A stretch of DNA of 64,000 bases from JBELHR01 sp042091275 (GCA_042091275.1 JBELHR010000001.1:1-64000), one strand, 5' to 3'; positions 28,301-36,665 are shown, counted from the stretch's first letter. Notes: generated from the letters alone by a model not told the origin. Numbers and translations: made by a program.

Positions 28301-28845
28301 ACATAATAATCTTGTATACTGCGCAATTCGTCTAAAGACCAAGCAGGTTGACTTTGACCTGAACTATCACGAGCTTCCAAAGTATACCAAAAAATCTGAC
28401 CTAAACCTGTGGCATCAGGACCGAGACTTGGACTTACTCCGAGTGGCAATAGACCAGATTCCAGAGAACTCAATCGCTCCAATAATCTCGATCGCGACCA
28501 GTAATACTCTTTTTCGTCTTCAAAAACTATCTGAATCATCGAAAGTCCATATAGGGAAGAACTTCTGACCGTTTTCACTCCAGGTGTGCTTAGAAAAAGA
28601 GAAGTCAAAGGATAGGTGATTTGATCTTCCACTTCTTGGGGATTGTGACCTGCCCAAGAACTCATTACAATTTGTTGGTTTTCTCCTAAATCCGGTAAAG
28701 CATCAACTGAGACAGGCGCTCTAAAATCCGACAAACCTCGTGTTTGAAAGGGACTAAACACATAGCCCAAAGAAATCAAAAGCAAAACTAAAAGCAAAGC
28801 CAATGACTTATTCTTAATAAAGAAATAAATAATTTTGGATAACAT
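25354..28845 (-). CDS. cusA: Heavy-metal efflux RND transporter (CusA/CzcA family) with extra membrane helices
   Basis: 1163-residue inner-membrane proton antiporter of the HME-RND class. The proton-relay helix has GSMVDMGVILVEN (about 426-438), as in CusA. The pore region has MPTLNEGSFLLMPSSPG (about 664-680), typical of metal pumps. It is about 120 residues longer than CusA of E. coli. The excess sits between helix 6 and helix 7, where about residues 533-624 add roughly four hydrophobic segments. It is probably driven by proton uptake to expel Cu(I)/Ag(I), but Co/Zn/Cd is not excluded. It lies 47 bases after the HYC_CC_PP gene and overlaps the TolC-like gene. Confidence 0.93.
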   Translation of the reverse strand: MLSKIIYFFIKNKSLALLLVLLLISLGYVFSPFQTRGLSDFRAPVSVDALPDLGENQQIVMSSWAGHNPQEVEDQITYPLTSLFLSTPGVKTVRSSSLYGLSMIQIVFEDEKEYYWSRSRLLERLSSLESGLLPLGVSPSLGPDATGLGQIFWYTLEARDSSGQSQPAWSLDELRSIQDYYVKPLLSAVKGVAEVSSVGGFVKEYRVDLDPSKLESYEITLLDVQKAIQSHNSEFSAQTFELNKVEYFIRGTGYLENLNDIGEIPVSYRQNRPVYLSDIAKIYLGPESRNGVLDRGGREAVGGVVVARYGENPQKVIQEVKNSLSKIEGGLPVKNISEIGEVKLSIEPFYDRSLLIKDTLKTLEDALSLELLISLIVMLFMLRGLRVSFLVSSMLPLSLVLVFGLMYYLGIEANIVALSGIAIAIGSMVDMGVILVENIVRNKKLSPETEDLDELVFQSSMEVAPALLTAMLTTVLSFIPVFILQGAEGKLFTPLAWTKSLSLVSAFVISVLLIPSFAAALLKRENLFSKGKPLFSYFLIALGLGACFFGQYWTLILAVYGLIPLLSLSDKKSRNITLGFSLLVLFLFLAKYWMPFGVETNKFLNFAVVSISISIFLVLVLAIYTYYENLLRFALKHRQVFLLIPLFLIVAGYYSFSEKQSVFMPTLNEGSFLLMPSSPGHTSIEQNKKYLADLDRSISGIPEVLEVVGKLGRVESALDPAPISMFENVINLKPEYSEQKDGSFLRNWRPHIHSVDDIWDEIVRKSKYPGLTAVSKLQPIETRLLMLQSGIRSRMAIKVSGTDILAIESFSKDLESFLKKQSGVNRETVFWDRTLGKPYLNIEPKSDVLARYGLPLNVFQDNVNIAVNGIKVSEIYEGRERYNLKLAYPKGLYSNLSSLRDIPIPIDANRYVPLSELAEIQFEKGPQSIKSEDGFLINHVLFDKEQNIGDLDLITDLEEKLRLAIADGSMETPPGITFEFTGTYLDQVRAEGTLKIVIPIVFVLIVLVLYRQFKSLLTTFMIFSAILTAFGGGFILLSFFTEVQLSVAVWVGFIALFGIATDDGVLIATFLNKTFSGVPLKSNQQIQKLTIEAGKKRIRACLMTTATTLIALLPVLSSSGKGSEIMIPMAIPIFGGMLASLISLFIVPVFYAWRAERKLKYQK

Positions 28846-28892
28846 ATATTAGGTATTGATTAAAATCTAGACTTAAACTAAATTTTGATCAA

Positions 28893-29318
28893 TCACAATA
28901 TAAAAACCTGTATTAAAGCTGGATAAGGCGACCTAAAAGAATTCCGATTGGGTGGGTCATAAAAAGGAAGCACAACAGCCTTTTTCTCAAAAATTTTTGG
29001 TGAAATGAAAACAGGAATATCACTTGGATAAAATTCCGGCACAAAATCTAAATCGACTGCATTGGTTTTGCTAAAACTCTGGATACCCGAAGTCATCTGA
29101 CTCACGATATCTGAACAACAAGGCAAGGCATTAAATCCAGTTGATTTGTAATCCTTTGACGAGTGCATCTCCATCCCACATCCATCGGATTTTGTCATAA
29201 AAGAACTATCAACTACCTCTCCACCACAATGATGCGTATACATTGCGTAGCTATTCGAAGCCAACAAAAAAAGAAGGCTTAAACTAAGCGTAGAGATGAA
29301 TTTAAAAAAAGTTCTCAT
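28893..29318 (-). CDS. HYC_CC_PP family exported protein, probable metal binder
   Basis: 141-residue protein with a signal peptide (MRTFFKFISTLSLSLLFLLASNSYA). The mature part has HHCGG, CGMEMH, a CC pair (LPCCSD) and DPPNR near the end, the His-Cys / Cys-Cys / Pro-Pro pattern of the HYC_CC_PP family of Bacteroidota. The spacing of Cys, His and Met suggests metal binding, in keeping with its place as first gene of the copper/silver-type efflux operon. Its biochemical role has not been established to my knowledge. A -7 promoter box lies only a few bases upstream, so its message may be leaderless or nearly so. Confidence 0.75.
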   Translation of the reverse strand: MRTFFKFISTLSLSLLFLLASNSYAMYTHHCGGEVVDSSFMTKSDGCGMEMHSSKDYKSTGFNALPCCSDIVSQMTSGIQSFSKTNAVDLDFVPEFYPSDIPVFISPKIFEKKAVVLPFYDPPNRNSFRSPYPALIQVFIL

Positions 29319-29322
29319 GGAA

Positions 29323-29330
29323 CAAATTTA
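29323..29330 (-). promoter_or_regulatory. Bacteroidota -7 promoter element for the efflux operon
   Basis: On the minus strand TAAATTTG matches TAnnTTTG, ending 4 bases before the ATG at 29318. A TTG on the minus strand at 29348-29350 is 17 bases away, slightly short of the usual 19-20. Transcription would begin at or very near the start codon. Confidence 0.5.
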
Positions 29331-29753
29331 AGCATTTTTTTGAGAATCAAAATAAAACACTGCTAGTAGCAAAAGAAGAACTATGGGATACACAATAATC
29401 CGTCGAAGATAGAAGGCAAACATTTTGCCAAAAGGAAAATCAAAATAGACTTGAGACAAAAACAAAGGTATTACCAAAACTCCCACAACCAAAAGAGTAT
29501 CTAGAGTGTATGTGGTATATTTTTTTGATCTAAACCAGATATATACAGCCAAAATAGTCAGTGCTGCATTAACTAAGTATCGACTTATAAGGGAAAGGGT
29601 ATACAGCGAAAAATCATAAGTCAAATTCCCTAGGGAGTTACTTGAACTCGAAAAAAAACCGACAATGGGATCGTAAAATACTCCTTCGAAATGCCTGTAA
29701 ATTGCAAATAACAAAAAGCATAAAATCATTCCAAAAACGCGATACTTATTCAT
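29328..29753 (-). CDS. Exosortase F-associated membrane protein
   Basis: About 141 residues from the ATG at 29753, which overlaps the xrtF stop by 8 bases (ATGAATAA); an upstream in-frame ATG at 29774 is also possible. The protein has about four hydrophobic segments (around RVFGMILCFLLFAIY, YLVNAALTILAVYIW, TLLVVGVLVIPLFL and IVYPIVLLLLLAVFYF). Its size, topology and place directly after xrtF match the partner protein that always accompanies XrtF in Flavobacteriia. Its role in exosortase action is unknown. Confidence 0.8.
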   Translation of the reverse strand: MNKYRVFGMILCFLLFAIYRHFEGVFYDPIVGFFSSSSNSLGNLTYDFSLYTLSLISRYLVNAALTILAVYIWFRSKKYTTYTLDTLLVVGVLVIPLFLSQVYFDFPFGKMFAFYLRRIIVYPIVLLLLLAVFYFDSQKNA

Positions 29754-30306
29754 TGCGATTGGGTTTTGGAGCATAGCGTTTTATCCATACTAACCAAAGC
29801 GTCATGGTTACTCCGTAAATGACAGCAGGAAAAACAATATCGTGCAAAAAGGCACTGTTTTCCGGCATTTCGTAAATACCAATGGCCAAAATCGCGATAC
29901 GAGTAATATTTACAATATGAAGTACAAACAAGCCAAATAATGTATAGAGGGCAGTTGTTTTAAATTTTTGAGCAAAAGCGAACATAAAAGCGACGAACAA
30001 AATCATAATACTCACCGCATTGCAACCCTCAATAACTCTTGCGACAAAGGATTCATCGATATACAAGTCCATAGATAGACTGTATTTACTCTGGATTACA
30101 TGGGATTGATATCCAAAAAAACGAATGACAGCACTTGCCTGTCGAGCCACAACTTTCGTGACAGGATCCGTATCAAAAATAGCTCCTGTTGTGACTGAAT
30201 ATTTTTCGTAAAGCGAATAAATTAAAAATAACAGAGCATAGCTTAAAAAAAATCTTAAAAGCGGCCAAAGTGGACCTAATTTAGATTTCAATTTATTATT
30301 TTGCAC
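29746..30306 (-). CDS. xrtF: Exosortase family protein XrtF
   Basis: 186-residue integral membrane protein starting at GTG 30306. The exosortase/archaeosortase catalytic triad is present: C95 in VIEGCNAVSI, R136 in VNITRIAIL and H155 in SAFLHDIVFP. Exosortases are transpeptidase-like enzymes that cut C-terminal sorting tails on the outer side of the inner membrane. The XrtF subgroup has no well-defined target tail. No PEP-CTERM-like substrate is visible in this window. It is followed by its partner protein with an 8-base overlap and faces the divergent GAF gene 25 bases away. Confidence 0.9.
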   Translation of the reverse strand: MQNNKLKSKLGPLWPLLRFFLSYALLFLIYSLYEKYSVTTGAIFDTDPVTKVVARQASAVIRFFGYQSHVIQSKYSLSMDLYIDESFVARVIEGCNAVSIMILFVAFMFAFAQKFKTTALYTLFGLFVLHIVNITRIAILAIGIYEMPENSAFLHDIVFPAVIYGVTMTLWLVWIKRYAPKPNRNE

Positions 30307-30331
30307 AGCGTTAATTTATGAGGTTTACACC

Positions 30332-30799
30332 ATGCAAAGTAAGGATAAAATTTTAGAACTCGTTCGAGAGAACAAAAGCAATACTGAAAAACTTCAGGCA
30401 ATTTGTGACTATTTAAATCAAGCCAACGATCGCTATGATTGGGTTGGATTCTATTTTAAAAATGGTTCCAAAAATGAATTGAAACTCGGACCCTACAGCG
30501 GAGAGGAAACGGATCATGTGATTATTCCATTTGGCAAAGGCATCTGCGGACAAGTAGCCCTTAGCAACGAGACGTTAATCGTTTCTGATGTCAGCGCCGA
30601 AAGCAATTATATCTCTTGCGGATGGAAGGTAAAGTCCGAAATTGTAATCCCTGTTTTTGTGGATGGAGAAAATATTGGTCAAATCGATATTGACTCCCAC
30701 ACCCTAGATGCTTTCGACGAAAATGACGAAGAAATCTTAAACTTTGTCTGTGAAGAAGTTGCGAAATTTCACGGTGTTTTAGACCTTGTAAATAATTAG
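30332..30799 (+). CDS. GAF domain protein, free-methionine-(R)-sulfoxide reductase-like
   Basis: 155-residue single GAF domain. FGKGICGQ (C72) and YISCGWKVKSEIVIPVF (C96) align with the two active-site cysteines of free methionine-(R)-sulfoxide reductase (C84 and C118 in the E. coli protein). The third, resolving cysteine of that enzyme is not at the expected place. It probably reduces free Met-R-SO in the cytoplasm, although a sensory GAF role is possible. It is divergent from xrtF and precedes purH but a promoter for purH lies between. Confidence 0.8.
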   Translation: MQSKDKILELVRENKSNTEKLQAICDYLNQANDRYDWVGFYFKNGSKNELKLGPYSGEETDHVIIPFGKGICGQVALSNETLIVSDVSAESNYISCGWKVKSEIVIPVFVDGENIGQIDIDSHTLDAFDENDEEILNFVCEEVAKFHGVLDLVNN

Positions 30800-30819
30800 A
30801 TTTTTTGTCCTAAGATTGG

Positions 30820-30850
30820 TTGTAAGAAACCTGCGGTTTATGTAGTTTTG
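30820..30850 (+). promoter_or_regulatory. Promoter of purH
   Basis: TTG at 30820-30822, a 20-base spacer, then TAGTTTTG (30843-30850) give a complete Bacteroidota -33/-7 promoter, 20 bases before the purH ATG. Confidence 0.7.
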
Positions 30851-30869
30851 TGGGGAATAAAAAACTACC

Positions 30870-32396
30870 ATGGACACATCAATCAAAATCAAATCAGCAC
30901 TCATTTCTGTATTTCACAAAGAGGGCTTAGCTCCTATTGTTGAAGCACTTAACGAACAAGGAGTTCGCATATTTTCAACTGGAGGAACGGAGAAATTCAT
31001 TCGAGATATGAATATCCCAGTTATACCAGTAGAAGATTTAACCTCTTACCCATCTATTCTAGGTGGACGAGTTAAAACGCTTCATCCAAAAGTATTTGGA
31101 GGAATCCTCGGTAGACGATTTTTGGAATCCGACCGCAGTCAAATGGAAAATTATCAAATTCCAGAAATTGATTTGGTTATTGTGGACTTGTATCCATTTG
31201 AAAAAACAGTTGCCACAGGAGGAAGTCATTCTGAGATTGTTGAAAAAATTGATATTGGAGGAATTTCTTTAATTCGCGCAGCAGCAAAAAACTTTAAAGA
31301 AGTGATTTGTGTTTCCTCTATGGAGCAATACGATAGTTTTTTAAATCTTTACCAAGAACAAAAAGGAAGCTTTTCGGAAGACCAGCGCAGAAAATTCGCT
31401 GCACTTGCTTTTGGAGTTTCTTCTCATTACGATACGGCAATATTCAACTACGTAAACGAAGACGAATCTAAAGAACGTCCCGTTTTAGGAGAAATTAAGC
31501 AATTGCGTTACGGCGAAAACCCACATCAAAAAGGTTATTTCGTTGGAGACTTAGATGGATTGTTTGACAAACTCAACGGAAAAGAGCTTTCTTACAACAA
31601 TCTTTTGGATGTTGATGCCGCTACTCAATTGATGCAAGAATTTAAGACAGATGCTCCTACTTTTGCTATACTAAAACACAACAATGCTTGTGGTTTGGCT
31701 ACTAGATCAACGTTGAAGCAAGCCTATACTGATGCATTAGCAGGAGATCCAACCTCGGCCTTTGGTGGAGTGTTAATCGCCAATAAAGAGATAGACCTAG
31801 CAACAGCAGAAGAAATTCACAGCTTGTTTTGTGAGGTGGTAATTGCACCTTCCTTTTCTGAGGAAGCTCTTGAGCTTTTATCAAAAAAGAAAAACAGAAT
31901 AATTCTTATTCAAAAAGAGGTTGAACTTCCAAAAAGACACTGGAGAACTGCCTTAAACGGATTTTTATCTCAAGAGAAAGATGCTATTACAGATCAAAAA
32001 TCGGATTTGAAAAACGCTACAAAAATAGAACCAAGCCCAGCGGAAATTGAAGATTTGTTATTTGCTTCAAAGATTTGTAAGCACACAAAGTCGAATACAA
32101 TAGTCTTGGCAAAAGACGGTCAACTTCTAGCGAGTGGAACTGGACAAACATCACGTGTAGATGCCTTGAACCAAGCAATTGCAAAAGCAAAGCACTTTGG
32201 TTTTGACTTGAAAGGTGCTGCTATGGCGTCCGATGCCTTTTTCCCTTTCCCTGACTGTGTTGAAATCGCAAGTAAAGAGGGAATTACTGCAGTTATCCAA
32301 CCTGGTGGATCGATTAAAGATCAATTGTCTATTGATTTTTGTGACGAGGCAGGTATGAAAATGGTTATGACAGGAACAAGACATTTTAAACATTAA
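30870..32396 (+). CDS. purH: Bifunctional AICAR formyltransferase/IMP cyclohydrolase
   Basis: 508-residue enzyme of the last two steps of purine synthesis. The N-terminal IMP cyclohydrolase (MGS-like) domain has ALISVFHKEGL, IFSTGGTEKFI and VKTLHPKVFGGIL. The C-terminal AICAR transformylase domain has LRYGENPHQ, LSYNNLLDVDAA and ILKHNNACG with its catalytic Lys-His, ending with PDCVEIA and PGGSIKD. Length and domain order are standard. It has its own promoter and is followed 59 bases later by mreB. Confidence 0.98.
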   Translation: MDTSIKIKSALISVFHKEGLAPIVEALNEQGVRIFSTGGTEKFIRDMNIPVIPVEDLTSYPSILGGRVKTLHPKVFGGILGRRFLESDRSQMENYQIPEIDLVIVDLYPFEKTVATGGSHSEIVEKIDIGGISLIRAAAKNFKEVICVSSMEQYDSFLNLYQEQKGSFSEDQRRKFAALAFGVSSHYDTAIFNYVNEDESKERPVLGEIKQLRYGENPHQKGYFVGDLDGLFDKLNGKELSYNNLLDVDAATQLMQEFKTDAPTFAILKHNNACGLATRSTLKQAYTDALAGDPTSAFGGVLIANKEIDLATAEEIHSLFCEVVIAPSFSEEALELLSKKKNRIILIQKEVELPKRHWRTALNGFLSQEKDAITDQKSDLKNATKIEPSPAEIEDLLFASKICKHTKSNTIVLAKDGQLLASGTGQTSRVDALNQAIAKAKHFGFDLKGAAMASDAFFPFPDCVEIASKEGITAVIQPGGSIKDQLSIDFCDEAGMKMVMTGTRHFKH

Positions 32397-32426
32397 TTGC
32401 TTATTGTAGCTTTTTAACTATATTCG
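32397..32426 (+). promoter_or_regulatory. Probable promoter of mreB and the rod-shape operon
   Basis: TTG at 32397-32399, a 19-base spacer and TATATTCG (32419-32426) match the Bacteroidota promoter with one mismatch in the -7 box. It overlaps the end of purH and lies 29 bases before mreB. Confidence 0.5.
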
Positions 32427-32455
32427 TCAAATACGAGTAGCTTAAACAGAATTTT

Positions 32456-33484
32456 ATGGGATTTTTTGACTTCATGACTGAAGATATTGCAATTGATTTG
32501 GGAACTGCTAATACCCTTATTATCCATGGTGGAAAAGTGGTAATAGACAGTCCTTCCATTGTGGCGAGAGACCGCAGTAATGGAAAGATTATTGCTTTCG
32601 GTGAAGAAGCGAATAAAATGCAAGGTAAAACTCACGAGAATATCAAGACCATTAGACCATTGAAAGATGGTGTAATCGCTGATTTTCAAGCTTCTGAAGA
32701 AATGATTAAAGAATTCGTAAAGCGAATTCCGAGTATAAAAAAACGTTTTTTCCCTCCTACGCTGCGCATGGTCATTTGTATTCCTTCTGGGATTACCGAG
32801 GTAGAGAAGCGTGCCGTAAGAGACTCTGCAATGCATATGAATGCAAAAGATGTCTACCTGATTTATGAGCCTATGGCAGCTGCGATTGGAGTTGGTATTG
32901 ATATTATGGAACCGAAAGGGAACATGATTATTGATATAGGAGGTGGAACGACAGAGATCGCTGTCATCGCCCTATCCGGAATTGTTTGCGATAAATCCGT
33001 AAAGATTGCAGGAGATTTATTTACAGCTGATATCATGTATTTTATGCGAACTCAGCACAATTTATATATTGGGGAACGCACGGCTGAAAAAATTAAAATT
33101 CAAATAGGTGCTGCTACAGAAGATTTGGAAAGTCCACCAGATGATATGCTCGTTCAAGGTCGAGATCTATTGAGTGGGAAACCAAAACAAGTAGGTATTT
33201 CTTATCGCGAGATTGCCAAAGCACTGGACAAATCGATTTTACGTATTGAAGATTCGGTTATGGAAGCCCTATCTCAGACACCACCAGAATTGGCAGCAGA
33301 TATATACAATACAGGTATCTACCTGGCAGGTGGTGGATCCATGCTTCGCGGATTAGACAAGAGACTTTCTCGAAAAACCGATTTACCCGTTTATATTGCT
33401 GAAGACCCTTTGAGAGCAGTTGTTCGCGGAACTGGTATCGCACTTAAAGAGCTAGACAAGTACAAAAGCGTTTTAATGAAATAA
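32456..33484 (+). CDS. mreB: Rod shape-determining actin-like protein MreB
   Basis: 342-residue bacterial actin of standard length. It starts MGFFDFMTEDIAIDLGTANT with the phosphate-1 loop (IDLGTANT); the second phosphate loop (MIIDIGGGTTEIAVI) and adenosine loop (IYLAGGGSMLRGLD) follow. It polymerises along the inner membrane and directs the elongasome. It is first of the five-gene run mreB-mreC-mreD-mrdA-rodA, which encodes the elongation machinery. Confidence 0.98.
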   Translation: MGFFDFMTEDIAIDLGTANTLIIHGGKVVIDSPSIVARDRSNGKIIAFGEEANKMQGKTHENIKTIRPLKDGVIADFQASEEMIKEFVKRIPSIKKRFFPPTLRMVICIPSGITEVEKRAVRDSAMHMNAKDVYLIYEPMAAAIGVGIDIMEPKGNMIIDIGGGTTEIAVIALSGIVCDKSVKIAGDLFTADIMYFMRTQHNLYIGERTAEKIKIQIGAATEDLESPPDDMLVQGRDLLSGKPKQVGISYREIAKALDKSILRIEDSVMEALSQTPPELAADIYNTGIYLAGGGSMLRGLDKRLSRKTDLPVYIAEDPLRAVVRGTGIALKELDKYKSVLMK

Positions 33485-33496
33485 GACCCTTTCTAG

Positions 33497-34282
33497 ATGT
33501 ATAAAATAATAGCTCTGATTAGAAAATACAGGTTCTTCCTCTTGTTCCTTGTATTGGAGTGTATCGGTCTGTTGTTTACCCTAAATTACCACAGTTACCA
33601 AAGGAGTAAATACATCAATAAATCAAATGCTTTCAACGCTGTTTTTCAAGAATCTGTTTTTGGTGTAAGTCATTATTTTAGCCTAGAAAAAGAGAATGAG
33701 TATCTGATAGAAGAAAATCTAGAACTCAAAAGAAAGCTATATCGCGTTGATAATAATTTAACTTCTTTTGAAATTGAATCCGCCAAAGTTATAGACAATA
33801 AATTTAAGGGTAGAAACAATATCCTTCTTATTGACAAAGGCAGCACAGACTCTATAAAAACGGATATGGGGGTGATTAATGCCAAAGGAGTTATCGGTAT
33901 TGTAAATCACAGTTCTAAAAATTTCTCAAGTGTACTCTCCATATTGAATCCTTCTATACAACTCAATGCCAGACTTTTGAACTCCAATTATTTTGGAACG
34001 ATCTCCTGGAACTCGGAAGACTACAATACGGTTCAACTCGAGGATATCCCTCGTGAAGCTGTAATTTCAAAGGGAGACACGGTGGTAACCGGAGGAAGAT
34101 CTGTTATTTTTCCCGATGGTATTCCGATTGGAGTAATCTCTGCAATCGAAAATGTAAATAATCGCTTTAGTCGTATCGACATAACCCTATTCAACGATAT
34201 GGCAAATATCAGAGATGTCTATGTGGTAGAAAACAAAAATCTAGAGGAAATACTTGAACTTGAAAAGCTAGAAGATGAATAA
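33497..34282 (+). CDS. mreC: Rod shape-determining protein MreC
   Basis: 261 residues. One N-terminal membrane helix (about 12-30, RFFLLFLVLECIGLLF) is followed by a coiled-coil stretch (EKENEYLIEENLELKRKLY) and the MreC beta-barrel region with GVIGIVNHSSKNFSSVLSI and DTVVTGG...FPDGIPIG motifs. It links MreB to PBP2 in the periplasm. It begins 12 bases after mreB and overlaps mreD by 8 bases. Confidence 0.94.
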   Translation: MYKIIALIRKYRFFLLFLVLECIGLLFTLNYHSYQRSKYINKSNAFNAVFQESVFGVSHYFSLEKENEYLIEENLELKRKLYRVDNNLTSFEIESAKVIDNKFKGRNNILLIDKGSTDSIKTDMGVINAKGVIGIVNHSSKNFSSVLSILNPSIQLNARLLNSNYFGTISWNSEDYNTVQLEDIPREAVISKGDTVVTGGRSVIFPDGIPIGVISAIENVNNRFSRIDITLFNDMANIRDVYVVENKNLEEILELEKLEDE

Positions 34283-34784
34283 TCAAACCCTTAGAATTAT
34301 AGTTCAGTTTATCTTTATTTACTTTATTCAAGTAACGATTTTCAACCAGATTGAAATTGGATCTTACTTGAAATTTTATCCTTATATCGCTTTTGTTTTG
34401 ATCTACCCTTTGCGAAAGAACAGATTGGGACTTTTAATCAGCAGCTTTTGCCTTGGTCTTTTGATCGATTTTTCAACTGGATCGGGAGGAATAAATGCGA
34501 TGACCTTGCTCTTTACTGCCTATATTCGATTGCCTCTCTTAAAGTTTGTTATGAATAATAACGATTTGGACTACCCTAGTTTTAACCTTAGGCAAATTCC
34601 TGTTGACAAAGCATTGCTCTTTATGGCTATAATCTGCTTGGTACACTGTATAGTGCTTTACAGTTTAAGTTATTTTTCATTTGTTTATCTAATTCCTATA
34701 ATTTTAAAAGGTTTAATTTCGGGGTCTGTTTCTTTTCTACTAATTTTAGTCGGAATTTATACATTTACAAAGCCCAGAGTTTAA
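34275..34784 (+). CDS. mreD: Rod shape-determining membrane protein MreD
   Basis: 169-residue membrane protein with about five hydrophobic helices, little else conserved, and the LLIDFSTGSGGINAM motif typical of MreD. The start overlaps mreC by 8 bases and the stop abuts the mrdA ATG. It is part of the elongasome inner-membrane core. Confidence 0.88.
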   Translation: MNNQTLRIIVQFIFIYFIQVTIFNQIEIGSYLKFYPYIAFVLIYPLRKNRLGLLISSFCLGLLIDFSTGSGGINAMTLLFTAYIRLPLLKFVMNNNDLDYPSFNLRQIPVDKALLFMAIICLVHCIVLYSLSYFSFVYLIPIILKGLISGSVSFLLILVGIYTFTKPRV

Positions 34785-36665
34785 ATGAAAAGAGGTCTAC
34801 TTTTATTGGTTAGCTTGCTGTTGGTATCAACCGTTTTCTTGATAAAGCTATTCCAACTTCAAATTGTAGACACTAACTCCAGCAATTTCTCTACCGTAAA
34901 AATAATTTACGACTACCCAGACAGAGGTTATATCTATGACAGAAATGGAACACTTCTAGTCGCCAATGAGCAAACCTACGATGTTATGGTGGTCCCTAGA
35001 GAGGTAAAACCTTTTGACACTTTGACCTTTTGCAAAATGTTGAAAATCGATAAAGATTATTTGATTTCTCGTTATAAGAAAGCCAGAAGATACTCCCCTA
35101 GACTTCCCTCTGTTTTGGTCTCTCAAGTGGAAAAAAGCGATTACGCCATTCTTCAAGAAAAAATGCACCATTTTAAAGGGTTTTATATTCAAAAAAGAGC
35201 TTTGAGATCCTATCCGCTACCTTCAGCGGCCAATGTTTTGGGCTTTGTAAATGAAGTAAATGAAGAGCGCGCGAGTAAAAGTGACTATTACGAGCAAGGA
35301 GAGCTCATAGGAACTTATGGTATAGAAAAACAATATGAGGAATATCTGAGAGGAAGCAAGGGAATTCAAAAAATGCAAAGGGATCGAATGAATAAAATCA
35401 TCGGTTCTTATAAAGACGGTGCTGAGGATAGACCTAGTATACCGGGTAAAGATTTATCACTCAGTCTAGATATAGATCTTCAGCAACTCGGAGAACAGCT
35501 AATGAGCGGTAAACGCGGAGGTATTGTTGCTCTGCAACCCAAGACAGGAGAAGTTCTCGCTTTGGTTACTGCACCTTCCTACGACCCCAATCTAATGGTA
35601 GGGAGAAAACGTTCGAGAAACTCCGTGATTTTCATCAACGACTCGATAAACAAACCCATGTTCGATCGGGGATTGAAGGCAGAGTATGCCCCAGGGTCTC
35701 CCTTTAAGATGTTAAATGGTCTCGTCGGACTTCAAGAACAAGTAATTACCCCACAAACTACGTTTAAATGCTTTGGTGGCTATCGCTACGGAAGTCGTAA
35801 AAATGAATTCATGGGCTGTCATTGCGGAATACACAACCGTCCAATAGCACTGCAATTAGGACTTGCTAAATCCTGTAATTCTTATTTCTCAAATACCTAC
35901 AGAAGGATAATTGAAAAATACCCAAGTGCAGAGGAAGGAATGAATCAATGGGAGAAGCATATAAAAAGTTTTGGGCTTGGAAATTACTTAGGTTACGATT
36001 TGCCAAACGGCTCACCAGGGCTAGTTCCCTCTTCTGATCTTTACAATAGACGCTACCCTAGCGGAAGTTGGAGAGCAGTAACCACGATTTCAAACGCTAT
36101 CGGCCAAGGCGAAATTCAAACCACACCAATTCAACTGGCAAATATGACCGCTGCTATTGCCAATAGAGGCTACTACTACACCCCTCACTTTTTAAAGACA
36201 GTAGACGATAAACCTGTTATAGACCCTAAATATTTGATCAAACACAATACAACCATTGAGCCGCGTCATTTTGATCCCGTAATAGAAGGTATGAGTGACG
36301 TTTTCAAAACAGGGACCGGTCGTTTTGTAAATATACCTTCTCTAGAAATGTGTGGAAAAACAGGTACGGTTCAAAACTATGTAAGGCACAACGGGAAAAA
36401 AATCTCTTTGGAGGATCACTCTATCTTTGTGGCATTCGCCCCAAAAGAAAATCCACAAATCGCATTGGCCGTTTTTGTTGAAAATGGAGGCTATGGTTCA
36501 GCTATCGCTGCGCCGATTGCAAGCTTGATGATTGAAAAGTATTTGACGCAAGAAATCAGTCGAAAATCACTGGAAGAAAGGATCACAGAACTAAGCTTGC
36601 AAGACTATTATCTTTATACTTTAAACCCCGAAGAAAGTGAGGCAGGAGCAAAACATAATTTATAA
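34785..36665 (+). CDS. mrdA: Penicillin-binding protein 2, elongation transpeptidase
   Basis: 626-residue class B PBP with one N-terminal helix (about 4-22). The pedestal domain starts DYPDRGYIYDRNGTLLV. Transpeptidase motifs: S305-P-F-K308 (APGSPFK), S363-C-N365 and K525-T-G527 (CGKTGT). It cross-links peptidoglycan during lateral growth together with RodA. A short cysteine-containing insert (GCHCG near residue 345) is seen between the first two motifs. It directly follows mreD and overlaps rodA by 29 bases. Confidence 0.96.
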   Translation: MKRGLLLLVSLLLVSTVFLIKLFQLQIVDTNSSNFSTVKIIYDYPDRGYIYDRNGTLLVANEQTYDVMVVPREVKPFDTLTFCKMLKIDKDYLISRYKKARRYSPRLPSVLVSQVEKSDYAILQEKMHHFKGFYIQKRALRSYPLPSAANVLGFVNEVNEERASKSDYYEQGELIGTYGIEKQYEEYLRGSKGIQKMQRDRMNKIIGSYKDGAEDRPSIPGKDLSLSLDIDLQQLGEQLMSGKRGGIVALQPKTGEVLALVTAPSYDPNLMVGRKRSRNSVIFINDSINKPMFDRGLKAEYAPGSPFKMLNGLVGLQEQVITPQTTFKCFGGYRYGSRKNEFMGCHCGIHNRPIALQLGLAKSCNSYFSNTYRRIIEKYPSAEEGMNQWEKHIKSFGLGNYLGYDLPNGSPGLVPSSDLYNRRYPSGSWRAVTTISNAIGQGEIQTTPIQLANMTAAIANRGYYYTPHFLKTVDDKPVIDPKYLIKHNTTIEPRHFDPVIEGMSDVFKTGTGRFVNIPSLEMCGKTGTVQNYVRHNGKKISLEDHSIFVAFAPKENPQIALAVFVENGGYGSAIAAPIASLMIEKYLTQEISRKSLEERITELSLQDYYLYTLNPEESEAGAKHNL

